A program made the translations under genes and the position numbers. The notes under the pieces were generated by a model. That model was not told where the DNA came from and ran no database searches. It saw only the letters and a list, made by a program, of their open reading frames with translations. From positions 354,501 to 418,500 of the forward strand of contig WPIO01000184.1 in the NCBI GenBank assembly GCA_009760855.2: DNA of 64,000 nucleotides, written 5' to 3'. This document shows positions 9,985 through 21,434 of the stretch, in pieces; position 1 is the first letter of the stretch; every line of letters starts with the position of its first letter. This stretch comes from Cristatella mucedo (taxonomy: Eukaryota > Bryozoa > Phylactolaemata > Cristatellidae).

Positions 9985-12110
9985 TTTTCTAAACGTGATC
10001 AATCTTCCTTAAGATGTTGTTTCAAAGGATCAACCTCTAATCAGTATAGTTCAAATACAATGTAGAAAGCTGCTAGCTTCACTTCTTGTTTCAATTGTTT
10101 TATTTGTGTCCTCAAACAGTTGCTCTAAAAGACCTAAATAATTTTTCAGTCCATCATTGATAGTTTTCACAGCCCTCACTCTGGCACTCCATTTTATAAT
10201 AATAATAATAATAATACACTTGATAAAGCGCCCTCAGAGAACTCAATCTCTTTCTACACACTTTGCATTTGTTGCAAAGAGAAACGCGATTAAATGGTGA
10301 CTAGTATCATGCTTGATAAGTAACAAGAATAACATGGTTAGGCTTGACGTGCACAGGGTCAGCATGCAAGTGTGGTTAGTGGCAGCTTGCACAGTTTCAG
10401 CACGCATAAGCACATAAGGACGAATCACAGGACCCACTACATACTGCCCTAAATAGGGGCGTTTTTAAGTTTATTTTCAATGTGGTCAAGTCAGGGGATG
10501 TTGTGACCGAAGTTGGGAGGGAGTTCCAGGCTTTGGGAGCATACAAACTAAATGCACGGGCTCCAAATGATTTGGGGTTTTTACGAGTTATTGGTAAACT
10601 GTTAGATTCCATACAGCAGGTGGTATGATGCATGGTGGCGGAGCAGATCTGAGAGATAGGCTGGAGCAAAAAAATGAAGTGACCTAAAAGCAAGCGATAA
10701 AACCTTGAAGCCAATCTGTTGCTTGAGTGGTAGCCAGTGCAGGTCGGCGATAAGTGGTGAGATGTGGCAACTGCGACGCTCACGACAGAGACACCTAGCT
10801 GCAGAGTTGTGCACCAGCTGTAAGCGCCTGATTGCTCATGCCGGTAGGCCAGCAATCAATGAGTTACAAAAGTCAAGACGGGATGTCACAAATGCATATG
10901 CCAACTTAGTTGTGGTATCCTTATCTAAACAAGCCTGAATTACTTCAGTTTAATTGTTATGTGGCTGAAAGTAGGCAGACTTGTCGGTGGAGCTGACGTG
11001 GTCGTCTAGCGAAAGGTCACTTTGGAATATGACACCTAGATTTCGTGCAGATTCAAAAGGAAATATGCTGGCAAACCGATTTTAAGCGTTAGCCTTCCCA
11101 ATTTCGGAATCACACTTGGTTTGCACACAATTTGTTGCAGAGTCACGTGTGACATTGATGTAAGACTTTCTTCAGCTCTTTTCACCCAGCTCAGAGTTGA
11201 TCTTGAAAAGAATAGGTAGATGCTCTCCATTATTCCAAAAAAGGCAATGACAGTGTAATCTTGACTTGCAGCATAATTTTCTGCCAGGTTCAAGCTGTGG
11301 TTATCTCAGTTTAAAAAAGTTGCATTCTCATTCGTGAATAGCATTCTCTTTTGAACACCTGACAAAACTTCAAACATTACTTGCATTGTCGTTGCACTGC
11401 TACCAGCTGCTACCTCGCCAAAACATTTTTTCAGACTCGAGTTTGTCCAAGATGAGACCATCAATAGCAGCAGCCTCTTGGTGCAGATTTGAAAAAAGCC
11501 CCGGAAAGACTCCTTTATGATGATGACTGTTTCGTTAGCAAAATCAACATCGACACATCTAATGACATCAGAAATCTGGTCGCGAAGTGCCAAATCAGGA
11601 ACTGATTCAGAACAGACTTTCTTAGTACTTGTTTCGCGGTATGTGAGTGTAGCTTGTCTCTCAATGTGGATGCAAGTATATTAATTTTCTCGTATTTTTT
11701 GTTTGAGGATACAGATTAGGTGATGACTTTGGCTTCTTTTCGGCGTGGTACAGGTGTGATTGCAGAAGACATCGCATTGAGATGGAAGATTAAATAGCCC
11801 CGAGAAGTTTCCAATGCTTTTCTCGCCAGCCAATCCAAAACTCTCTTGGTTGCCACGCAATGCCAGGTTTTGACAAACCAAGAACCTGATGTAGCTGATT
11901 AAACTCTTTAGCACTTTTTGCCATAATTTTTTTCGGATAATATTTGTGCCTCAGCAGCAGTGTTTAGTCCACTTCCTTTGAGAAGTCTCCTCTCTATTTC
12001 TTTCCATGTGGCGAAATCCTGCCGGCGAGAAGGGCTGTGTGCTTAGATAATAGTTTTTTCAGGTTTCTTCACCGGCTAAACCCATTTTACAATTCAAGCT
12101 ATGATAAAAA
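9985..12110 (-). pseudogene. hAT transposase remnant (DUF4371/ZMYM1-like), split by F1
   Basis: Read right to left, the pieces follow the family order. First is a TTF/zinc-finger-like start with TWKEIERRLL (about 12,000-11,960). Then come LVCQNLALRG and GNFSGLFNL (about 11,880-11,790), then DQISDVIRCVDVD and SFRGFFQI (about 11,590-11,480). Next are GSSATTMQ..SGVQKR, at the place of the usual GYDGA-N-GVQ motif, and FFGIMESIYLFFS (about 11,240-11,200). Beyond the F1 insertion, WSARVRAVKTIND (10,190-10,150) matches the family's DTRW-ARV region. Several frameshifts and stops make it dead. These elements move by cut-and-paste, but I could not find terminal inverted repeats. Unit C retains only about 90 bases of it, at 17,868-17,957. 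Confidence 0.65.
10195..11128 (-). mobile_element. F1 LINE, 5'-truncated, inserted in hAT transposase
   Basis: The (AAT)n tail is at 10,195-10,217, followed on the minus strand by the 3' hairpin, the C-terminal domain ([19 protein letters not shown], about 10,770) and the end of the RT (KPSVIPKLGRLTLKIG, about 11,115). Frameshifts separate the pieces. The junctions fall inside the conserved DTRW region of the hAT gene. Confidence 0.8.
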
Positions 12111-12630
12111 ATTTGGGAGACGTAGAGAAAGGTTGGCCCTGGACGCAACGGAGCGCGCCGGTGTAGTCTCAAGGTGCGCTGGCTCGCCCTTGAAACGGCG
12201 TAGCAGGCTGAGCAAGCCGTTGAGCAGCTTGGTCCAACTGTGGCAGGCAGAATGGGGCGAGCAGATGGTAGGGGCATGACTTCGTGCAGTTACAGACGGA
12301 GATACATTTGGAACGTGGACAGAGGGTTAAACGGCCGGGTGCGCGTTTCGCTGAGAGCGCCAGCTGAATACATGGCGGTTGAAGCCCCTCCTCGTTTCCA
12401 CGTCGTCGAGTGTCAAGAGCGTCAAGCTGCAGCTCGGTCTAAGTCTGTAAGCATGCTTAATTAGCTCAGGCTGCAATAGCCGAGTTTATAAAACAAGACA
12501 TTTTTGGAAATAGCGATTAGTACTCTTACATAAAAATATTTATACAAAATATGCCCAATCCAATTTGCTTTCGGCGCTCCCTTGGCCTTGGCCTGGCCAT
12601 GGCGCTCGCGGACATCTGTCATCTCCTCCG
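12110..12630. other. No gene recognised
   Basis: A GC-rich block at 12,140-12,290 and a short AT-rich block precede the unit B duplication. No homologue is recognised. Confidence 0.45.
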
Positions 12631-12639
12631 CCCCCTTGC

Positions 12640-13195
12640 TACGCCAAGGAAATTGTGTATCTCACCTCGAGGTTCAACCGATCACATTTAGATCCTTTCA
12701 TTCTTTGGATGCAGCTTACCTATAAGATTATTTCCCCAGCCTTGTTGAGCATCGTATTTATTCCCCTTCCAGGTTAACCATCGAATCACCCACTTATCTG
12801 TATCTAGTCGAAGCTACACCTCGTACAAACCTCAATGCCTTGGAAACTTTGCCATCAGTTCGCATGCTCACAAAGCTTTGACTTTACCTCCTACTGGCTT
12901 TGCGAACTTCCCCGACTTGACATTAAAATAGATACTATAAACGCATCTATTTATCACAGCATTTAGTGGGTCCATGTGATTCTTCCTTTGCCTGCTAAGC
13001 GTGCTTACACTGTGCAAGCTGCCACTAACCACGTTTGCATGCTGAGCCTGTGCATATAATCTCTACCCACGTTATGCTTAATGTCAGCACACTACAGCTA
13101 ACCATTCGATTGTGCTTCGTTTGCACCTATGTACAGTGCCAAAAAGAGAAAAGTTCTCCAATGGTTTAATAAAAATCCATTATCATTATTATTAT
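12640..13195 (+). mobile_element. F1-like LINE 3' fragment
   Basis: Diverged C-terminal coding part and 3' UTR (the TGCATGCTGAGCCTGTGCAT region), ending in a degenerate ATT tail. The same fragment is present at 17,990-18,560, so it predates the duplication. Confidence 0.65.
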
Positions 13196-13534
13196 TACTG
13201 TTTTACTATGTAGCATTACTGAGCGAACGCAGGTCTATGTAAACGGTGCATTTACTGGTGGATTAATGTTCTCAACCAAAGTATTACTCTCTCGATGCCT
13301 ACTAAGTGGCCCCCTGGTAGGCGGCACGTGGCCCGGGTGACAGTCTTAGCGCCGGTGAATCGTACAAGAACCGAGTAATTGCCGATAGCCAGGCGACTTT
13401 TCATACTGAGCCACGGTTCGTAAACTACTGCCTCAAAGAGCTCAAAATAGAAATACATTTTAGGGCAAAGCGGTAGATACAACGTCGGATACAGTGACAT
13501 TATTGCTGACCCACTGAAGAAAGCGCGCCGGTAG
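13196..13534. other. Duplicated spacer, nothing recognised
   Basis: Matches 18,561-18,904 in unit C. No conserved reading frame. Confidence 0.5.
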
Positions 13535-13612
13535 GTATAAGCGCCTAGAAAGAAATTGAGTTCTCTGAGGTCACCCTATCAAGTGCATTATTATTATTAT
13601 TATTATTATTGA
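13535..13612 (+). mobile_element. F1 tail only
   Basis: Only the terminal hairpin and the (ATT)n tail of F1. It is shared with 18,905-18,981. Confidence 0.65.
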
Positions 13613-13924
13613 CTAACGTCGATATCACACCTTGTTTGATACACGAAACTGGAGGATGATAGATGCTTGCCGCTCTCAGGGCGTCGGAAGATTGTGGCCT
13701 GGTTATAGAACTTTTTACGATACAGACACCTGCTAAACACAGTTGGGTAAAATAGACAGATCCAATTTCTTCCTTTCCAGTGGCAAATCTTTTTCTTAAG
13801 CGACATTTGGATTCACTGGTCACCTCACTCGCTTGCACCCGGCTACCTGTCAAGCCTCCTTGGCTCTTCAACGTTCTCACTGACTAGAACCTCGGTGGCA
13901 TATTCTCATCTCCCCATAGGTCAA

Positions 13925-14450
13925 AATCTGTCAATTCCGAGTCAGTCTTCCATTCTCGAAGGAGCGGCCAGGCGGCAGCAGCAGTAGCAGCCAGAGAGCA
14001 GCTGCCCGGCGTCTGCGTCGTGCGCCGGCAGCATGGGACCGCCGGCTGCAAGCTGCCCGCTCGAATCTCCAGCCGGCATGACGTAGCCAAGCCGTGGCAG
14101 GCCTTGCAGGTCAGCCAAGAACTTAGCTCTGAGTCGAGACGTAATGAATAATAATAATAATAATAATAATAATTCACTTGATAAAGCGCGCTCAGAGAAC
14201 TTAATCTCTCTCTAGGCGCTTTACATTTACTGTAAAGTGAAATGAAATTGAATGGTAAGGAAAATCATGCTTGAAAAAACAAACGAAATGAATAATATGG
14301 TTAGGGGTGACATGCACAGGGTCAGCATGCAAATGTGGTTAGTGGCAGCATGCACAGTGTCAGCACGCAAAAGCACATGAAGGTGCTAGATAAGTTTTTT
14401 GTGACCCACCGGGAAAGACGGTACTAATGTTAGATAGGGATCTGACGTGA
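13925..14450 (-). mobile_element. F2 LINE 3' remnant (unit B), interrupted
   Basis: Homologous to 331-680 of unit A, with a shorter CAG tract. Interrupted by an F1 insertion at 14,145-14,383. Confidence 0.65.
14145..14383 (-). mobile_element. F1 LINE 3' end, unit B-specific insertion
   Basis: A 240-base F1 3' UTR with an (AAT)n tail and ATGAA direct repeats at both ends. Units A and C are uninterrupted at this point, so F1 moved after the units were duplicated. Confidence 0.8.
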
Positions 14451-14721
14451 TGGGTAACTATTCTACTCAAAGAATTTCGCTAGCCCTGTGTTTGTGGCCC
14501 AATATTGTCCGGACGTGGAAGCCGCGCACAACATTTGAAACAATGCTCTGTAAACCCATTGCGTCTCGGCTGCAACCTCGAATTCAATTTCGGCAAGTCA
14601 GCATTAAGCGATGCCGATACGCTTCGACGGTTAGCTCTGCATTGTGACGCTTGCATTTCCGTCTTCCATTTAAGGGACGGAGCGTTTAATTTCTTTTCAT
14701 TTGGATCGCAGATCGTTGAAG

Positions 14722-15100
14722 ATGACGCGTGTCGCAGTCTGGGCAGCCGTTGCCGCAATGGCCTCCGCCGCCGCCATTGGTGTGGCATTTTATTGTTACC
14801 GCAAACGCCTAAGTGAGTATTGCGCCGCGAGAATCGATCTCTGCCCCCCGCCCGGCCTCGACACTGTTAGTTTCCGGCGGCGATTCAGCGAACCGCGCGA
14901 GTGAGGACGCTGCGTAGCGAACACTCGAATTGCGTCTACCTGCAGATAAGAAGAAGTCAAACGGCGGCGAAGCTGCTGAAGACACCACAAGCCTCAGTCA
15001 GCTCCGACCAATTTCGCCGCGCGGCGGCATTCTTTTAGACGAACGGCCGCAATTTGGACTCGCTGCGTCGCGTGGAGTCATCAACTCGGCTTCGCCGTAA
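14722..15100 (+). CDS. Two-exon membrane microprotein, copy B (exons 14,722-14,812 and 14,946-15,100)
   Basis: Same structure as copy A: 91-base exon 1, 133-base intron (AA|GTGAGT to CTACCTGCAG), 155-base exon 2 and 81 residues. Relative to copy A, about 12 coding bases differ. Roughly half are silent. The replacements are Val to Ile in the membrane segment, Thr to Lys just after the splice, and Val to Ala, His to Arg and Arg to Gly near the C-terminus. The membrane anchor, its basic RKR flank and the RPISPRGGILLDERPQFGL core are unchanged. AATAAA lies at 15,400. This is the most diverged of the three copies, but it has no disabling change. The function is unknown; expression and translation need RNA evidence. 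Confidence 0.58.
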
Positions 15101-15399
15101 GCCGCTCGGCGACGCTCCGCCGGCGGCGCCACCATCGCAGCTGTACGCCCCAGCTGCGGCGGTGGTGCAGGCGGCAGCTAGCCGAGCCGGTGCACAACAT
15201 CGCACGCTGGCCTGGTCGAGAGACTACGCCCACTCTTCGACCAGGTCCACCTACCGGCATTCGATTGGGAGCTGCACAGGCATTCATTCGCCGCTTGTAT
15301 TTGCATCCAGGGCACGCAGCTGACCGGTTATCTTAATTTCACTGCTTCCTTATGCGTACGCTTTGTCCTCTTGTTATTGAATACGCCACACTTTTTCCG

Positions 15400-15405
15400 A
15401 ATAAA
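15400..15405 (+). terminator. Polyadenylation signal AATAAA, copy B
   Basis: Same position relative to the stop codon as in copies A and C. Confidence 0.5.
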
Positions 15406-17866
15406 ATTTTACAAAAATGCTTAGCTATCCTAATGTACTGAAACGCACGTATTTCACACCGAATTCGCCTCATTCGTGTGAATAGTTCTCCGTTTGATAA
15501 CGTCTGCTGACGCTGTGCATATCCCCAACCTAGTGGCACGCTTTGTTTTTAGTAATTATAATACCTTTAATCTGAATAAAAAAAAAAGAAATTTGGATCT
15601 GAGGGTGCTATGCGACTTTTTTATATGTATTATTGATAGAATGCATCAATTTCTGCTTAGGTAGCCTCGAGCTGGCTTCTGTCAGTGTTAAGATTTGAAA
15701 ATGCGGCAAACGTAGTTGAAGAATCCGATAGTAGGCGCCGGATAATTCTACCGATACTTTTACAGCTGGTACCTGAACTGTGCAGGTGAAGCATCAAGAC
15801 GGCGATAGAGACTACTAGATACGCATTCAGTGTGAGCAGGGGAATTGAGGGGCAACTGCAAAGTGCAGCAATTGACCGGATGTGTAGAGCAGCAAGCAGC
15901 TTGAATTTCGACTGCTTGGCACGTACAAATGTGTTACAAACCATTAAACCGAGCTTCATGCAGTGCCACTGGCTTATTTTCATATGATTTGACCTCCAAC
16001 TGTCCGATCCCTAATAGGCCCACTCACCTTTACAACCTCCACTGGCGAGAAGAAAGTTGAAAATAACGAATTGAAACTTTTAAGTTACCCTGTTTACCGC
16101 TTCTTAACACAGTATTTGTGATGATTCAAATGTCATTAAGAATTTGGTAAAGTGCGGAATGATTCTGGTTTCTCAAAGTTTCTTGTCTTAGGAAATCGCC
16201 TGCATCGCGAATTGCAAAATCCGTGTAAGGGTGGGCTTCTGATGGAAACTACCTAGCGTTTGGCCAATTCTTTTATAGCCGTCAGGATCACAACACGGCC
16301 TTTTTCGACTGGTGCAATTGAGTTAATGCAAAATCGTACAATGCAGCCAGCTCAAAAACTCGCGAAAGCTAGCACACGATATTTGCATCTATTTGGCAAT
16401 GCACCGTTGAGAGGGCGTGGTGAGCCCAATTAAGACAACTGAAAGCTCTGAAAATGGTCAATGAGTCGGGTTTGATGTCTTTGTGTTTCAGTTGGAAAGG
16501 AAATTCACGAAATATGCACTATTTCTCTAGCGCATCATTACAAATATAGGCGCACCTTCTAAATTGGTGCATATTTACTTCACTGCATGTCACCACATCT
16601 TGGCGGCTGTAGGCAAGTCGTTTGGATGTCATGAAGGAGAACCTACTTGTACTTTTTGTTTGGTAGTAGACAAAGCTAAGAAATGTTAACTCGGGCATAT
16701 CATATGTAGCTCCACTCGAAATAGCAACGGCAGCTAACAGAGTGCTTGAGTTTGTCGAGGCATTCAGGGCAAGTCGCCTGCTACCAGATGTCAGTGACCA
16801 AGGTTAAGGAGATGTATTCTGAAGTTAAAAATAACACATTTTCGATGAAAAAAGTAACGAATTTCGCATCTTCTTGCTCCAACTTACTTAAAATAAGAGA
16901 AATCCCAAGTAGCGCCCACTTACTCTGAAGTCACACAAAATTGACCACTCAAAAGGATTCACAAATGAGCAGATGTACTGGATTGGGGAGCTATACTGTA
17001 AATCGCAAAGTTAAAGAGCCTCCCAAATATGGTCTCTCATTCTATGCTCTATAGAAAATTTAAAGTACAATATATTGAGATAAAAGCTCTTGTTTCATTA
17101 CTCTGAGAAAGATTTTATGTTTTCCGAGACTTCGTCAAGATGAGCACCGAGGAAGCGAACTATCAAGAGTCCTGTGCATCTCACTAGGCCGAGTATCAAA
17201 TGCGAAGCTGAACCTCGAAGAGCCGCTGCAACGCTGCTGTTCCAAGCTTCTGTCTCCGCTCCACTCCAGCCTCCGGAGGAAACCTTGCGGCGCTAAACGA
17301 TCCTGCTAATATGCGGTTAGTCTACGGTGCGCCAGGATGAGCGGCTTGACAAAAGCCATGACACCCAGGGAAAGCCTTGCTAGAGGCACTTTAAAGCCGT
17401 CGACTCATGTATCGAGACCGAAAAAGCTTGCTCGATTTTACTTAAGTTGACTTGCATCGCTGGCACCGGTAAGTCGAATTTAGATTCTTTAGCTTTAAAT
17501 GATATGCACGCGCCTTAGTGTGCCAGGTGTGCCGAGCGCGAAAAGAGTACGAAAGTAAACCTCACGGAAACGCATTAGAGGCAAGAACGCAAGGAATGAT
17601 ACGATTCTGCAGTCTCGAATGGCAGTCCAGCCGTAGTCGCCGTACTTCAAAGCACTTGACAGCATCTTGGTACCGGTTCAGTACTCTAAAAGGTGCACAG
17701 AGCGAGCCGTGGGCAGAGGCGGGCAGTAGTTCGTTATGAAGTAGCCCGGAATTTAGGCTCCTGGGTAAACAATATGAATAGCTACCATCAGCTGAGGTTA
17801 CAGGTGATTCGTACGGCCTTGTATGGATCGGTCGAACCCTTTGACAAGCGTTGCCCATCTTTGTGT
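15406..17866. other. Unit B flank without recognisable gene
   Basis: Aligned with unit A 1,616-4,068. It differs by small indels and contains no frame that stays open in all copies. Confidence 0.5.
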
Positions 17867-17867
17867 G

Positions 17868-17957
17868 TTCTGCTAGCTTCACTTCTCGTTTCAATTGTGT
17901 TAGTTGTGTCCTCAGGCAGTTGCTCTAAAAGATCTAAATAATTTTTCTGTCCATCAT
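17868..17957 (-). pseudogene. hAT transposase fragment at duplication junction
   Basis: Matches 10,070-10,160 (minus-strand reading GLKNYLGLLEQLFEDTNKTI in the better copy). It starts immediately after the end of unit B. Confidence 0.65.
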
Positions 17958-17989
17958 CCCGTGGCCTTGGCGCATGGGGACATCTGTCA

Positions 17990-18560
17990 TCTCCGCCCCC
18001 CTTGCTACGCCAAGGAAGCTGCGTATCCCACCTCAGGGTTCAACCTATCACATTTAGGTCCTTTCATTCTTTGGATGCAGCTTACCTATAAGATTATTTC
18101 CCCAGCCATGTTGAGCATCGTATTTATTCCCGTTCCAAGTTAACCATCGAATCACCCACTTTTCTGTATCTAGTCGTAGCTAAGCCTCGTACAAACCTCA
18201 ACGCCTTAGAAACTTTGCCATCAGTTCGCATGCTCACAAAGCTTTGACTTTACCTCCTACTGGCTTTGCGAACTTCCCCGACTTGACATTAAAATAGATA
18301 CTATAAACGCATCTATTTATCACAGCATTTAGTGGGTCCATGTGATTCTTCCTTTGCGTGCTATGCGTGCTTACTCTGTGCAAGCTGCCACTAACCACGT
18401 TTGCATGCTGATCCTGTGCATGAAACCTATAATCACGTTATGCTTAATGTCAGCACGCTACAGCTAACCATTCGATCGTGCTTCGTTTGCACCTATGTAC
18501 AGTGCCAAAAAGAGTAATGTTCTCAAGTGGTGCAATACAAGTCTATTATCACTAATATTA
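17990..18560 (+). mobile_element. F1-like LINE 3' fragment (duplicate of 12,640-13,195)
   Basis: Same truncated copy as in unit B, with the same end points. Confidence 0.65.
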
Positions 18561-18904
18561 TTACTATTTTACTGTGTAGCATTACTGAGCGAACGCAGGT
18601 CTATGTAAACGGTGCATTTACTGGTTGGTATATGTTCTCAACCGAAGTATTACTCTCTCGATGCCTACTAAGTAGACCCATATTAGGCGGCACGTAGCCC
18701 GGGTGACAGTCTTAGCGCCGGCTAATCATACAGCAACCAAGGAATTGCCGATAGCCAAGGTTACATTTCATACCGAGCCACGGTTCGTAAACTACTGCCT
18801 CAAAGAGCTCAAAATAGAAATACATTTTAGGGCCAAGCGGGAGATACAACGTCGGATACAGTGACATTCTTACTGACCCACTGAAGAAAGCCCGCCGGTA
18901 GGTA

Positions 18905-18981
18905 TAAGCGCCTAGAAAGAAATTGAGCTCTCTGAGAACGCTTTATCAAGTGAATTATTATTGTTGTTATTATTATAATTG
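18905..18981 (+). mobile_element. F1 tail only (duplicate of 13,535-13,612)
   Basis: Hairpin plus a degenerate ATT/GTT tail. Confidence 0.6.
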
Positions 18982-19572
18982 ACTAACGTCAATGTCACAC
19001 CATGTTTTACACACGAAACTGGATGATGCTGGATGCTTAGCCGTTTGCAGCTCTCGGGGCGTCGGAAGATTATGGCCCGGTTGTAAAACTTTTTACGATA
19101 CAGACACCTGCTAAACACAGTTAAGTAAAATAGACAGATCCAATTTCTTCCTTTCAAGTTGCAAATCTTTTTCTTAACCGAGATTCGGATTCACTGGTTA
19201 TCTCACTCGCTTGCACCCGGCTACCTGTCAAACCACCTTGGTTCTTCAACGTTCGCACTCACTACAACATCGGTGGTATATTCTCATCTCCGAATAGGTC
19301 AAAATCAATCTCTTTTGTTTATCGAGCTTTCTTCATTTAGTTTGAAGGGCAAAGTAAGATTCACTAACGACGCCCCGACACATACATTTAAGAAAGCATA
19401 AACTGAAAAGCGGGCCCCATAACAACTCCTGGAGTAATACACGAATCAATTTACCTATATTACTAGCCAGTCGATAAAAATTATCCTAATGTCAATTAAT
19501 TCCCCGCAAAACGATTGATTAGACTTTAATTATTTGACTTTAACTACCTGTCAAGCCTCATTGATCCGTCTA

Positions 19573-19736
19573 AATGTATGTATGTATGTATGTATGTATG
19601 TATGTATGTACGTATGCATGCATGAATGCATGCATGCATACATTTATACACGTATGTGTGTATGAATGTATGTATGTGTGTATGCTTGTATGTAATTATG
19701 TACGTATGCACGATTGTATGTATGTATGTATCTCCA
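19573..19736 (+). repeat. (TATG)n microsatellite
   Basis: About 165 bases of TATG with TGCA interruptions. It abuts the 3' end of the unit C F2 remnant, whose natural tail is TACAT-rich, so it probably grew from that tail. Confidence 0.85.
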
Positions 19737-20500
19737 TTTTGTAACTCCACCACAAGACAATGCGGGTGTTACGAAGGAGATTAAAGTGCAGTGCGCTTAC
19801 AGCCTAAGCTGCTTTCGGTACACATTCAGTAGCCACAGACTTCCTCTCACGCAACTGAAGAGTAATTGAGAAGCATGGCAAAGTCAGGAGAGAAGTTGTG
19901 GTCGAGCAGCATGGAAGTAGTAGCTCAGAACGGCTGGAAAAGATATAGTCGGCAATAGGAGAGTAGATCTCGTCCAGTGTACTCTAGCCTCTAGCTCCTA
20001 GGTATATCTTCGTCTCCCCATATATCAAAATCAACGGATCCCTTTTGTTAATCGAGCTTTTATCTCATGCTCACCGAGAGTCGTCGGGAACTCACCGACT
20101 TTCTCGTTCAATAGCTCAGATGACCCGACATTTCATAAATACCACCTAAGGGAGTTTGAATTCCGAGTCAGTCTTTCATTCTCGAAGGAGCAGCCAGGCG
20201 GCAGCAGCAGCACCACCAGCCAGAGGGCAGCTGCCCGGCGTCAGCCTCGTGCGCCGGCAGCATGGGCCGCGGGCTGCCAAAGTAGGAGGCAGCAGCAGCA
20301 GCAGTACCGGAGGCGGGAGTTCTTCCAAAGGAGGCTCGAATCTGCAGCCGGTATGACGTAGCCAAGCCATGGCAGGCCTTGCAGGTCAGCCAAGGACTTA
20401 GCTCTAAGTCGAGACATAATGAAGGTGCTGGATAAGTTTTTTGCGACCCACCGGGAAAGACGGTACTAATCTTAGAGAGGGATCGGACGTGATGGGTAAC
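19737..20500 (-). mobile_element. F2 LINE 3' remnant with CAG-rich insert (unit C)
   Basis: Includes the true F2 3' end (TTTGTAACTCCACCAC in antisense) that lies off-window in unit A. The CAG tract is one codon longer than in unit A. Confidence 0.7.
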
Positions 20501-20751
20501 TAGTCTACTTGAAGAATTTCGCTAGCCCTGTGTTTGTGGCCTAATGTTGTCCGGACGCACAACATTTGAAACAATGCTCTGTAAAGCGATTGCGTCTCGG
20601 CTGCAACCTTGAATTCAATTTCGGCATGTCAGCGTTAAGCGCCGCCGATACGCTTCGACGGTTAGCTCTGCATTGTGACGCTTGCATTTCCGTCTTCCAT
20701 TTAAGGGACGGTGCATTTATTTCTTTTCATTTGGATCGCAGATCGTTGAAG

Positions 20752-21129
20752 ATGACGCGTGTCGCAGTCTGGGCAGCCGTTGCCGCAATGGCCTCCGCCG
20801 CCGCCGTCGGTGTGGCATTTTATTGTTACCGCAAACGCCTAAGTGAGTATTGCGCCGCGAGAATCGATCTCTGCCGTGCCCCGGCCTCGACACCGTTAGT
20901 TTCCGGCGGCGATTCAGCGAACCGCGCGAGTAAGGACGCTGCGTAGCGAACACTTGAATTGCGTCTCCCTACAGATACGAAGAAGTCGAATGGCGGCGAA
21001 GCGGCTGAAGACACCACAAGCCTCAGTCAGCTCCGACCAATTTCGCCGCGCGGCGGCATTCTTTTAGACGAACGGCCGCAATTTGGACTCGTTGCGTCGC
21101 ACCGAATCATCAACTCGGCTTCGCCGTAA
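20752..21129 (+). CDS. Two-exon membrane microprotein, copy C (exons 20,752-20,842 and 20,975-21,129)
   Basis: Exon 1 is identical to copy A. The intron is 132 bases, with donor AA|GTGAGT and acceptor CTCCCTACAG. Exon 2 gives the same 81-residue product with one replacement (Val to Ile in ASHRIINSASP) and two silent changes. It has the same N-terminal hydrophobic anchor (residues 4-26), basic RKR flank and RGGILLDERPQFGL core. AATAAA lies at 21,429. Three differences from copy A in 246 coding bases contrast with about twelve in the 133-base intron. That contrast supports a functional coding sequence in both copies, or recent gene conversion limited to the exons. No promoter motif such as TATA is visible in the shared 230 bases upstream. 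Confidence 0.6.
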
Positions 21130-21428
21130 GCCGCTCGGCGACGCTCCGCCGGCGGCGCCACCATCGCAGCTGTACGCCCCAGCTGCGGCGGTGGTGCAGG
21201 CGGCAGCTAGCCGAGCCGGTGCACAACATCGCACGCTGGCCTGGTCGAGAGACTACGCCCACTCTTCGACCAGGTCCACCTACCGGCATTCGATTGGGAG
21301 CTGCACAGACATTCATTCGCCGGCTGTATTTGCATCCAGGGCACGCAGCTGACCGGGTATCTTAATTTCACTGCTTCCTTATGCTTACGCTTTGTCCTCT
21401 TGTTATTGAATACGCAACACTTTTTCCG

Positions 21429-21434
21429 AATAAA
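21429..21434 (+). terminator. Polyadenylation signal AATAAA, copy C
   Basis: Same position relative to the stop codon as in copies A and B. Confidence 0.5.

Larger units (their letters stand above)
12570..17866. repeat. Segmental duplication, unit B
   Basis: Positions 12,570-13,920 match 17,940-19,290 (the left part of unit C). Positions 13,934-17,863 match unit A 331-4,068. The unit ends abruptly at about 17,865, where hAT sequence homologous to 10,070-10,160 begins. This places a tandem-duplication breakpoint at the hAT remnant. Confidence 0.85.

Noticed and set aside
15657-15983. 108-codon minus-strand frame also present at 21,686-22,012
   Set aside because: Broken in unit A and without recognisable motifs; probably chance in a duplicated noncoding region.
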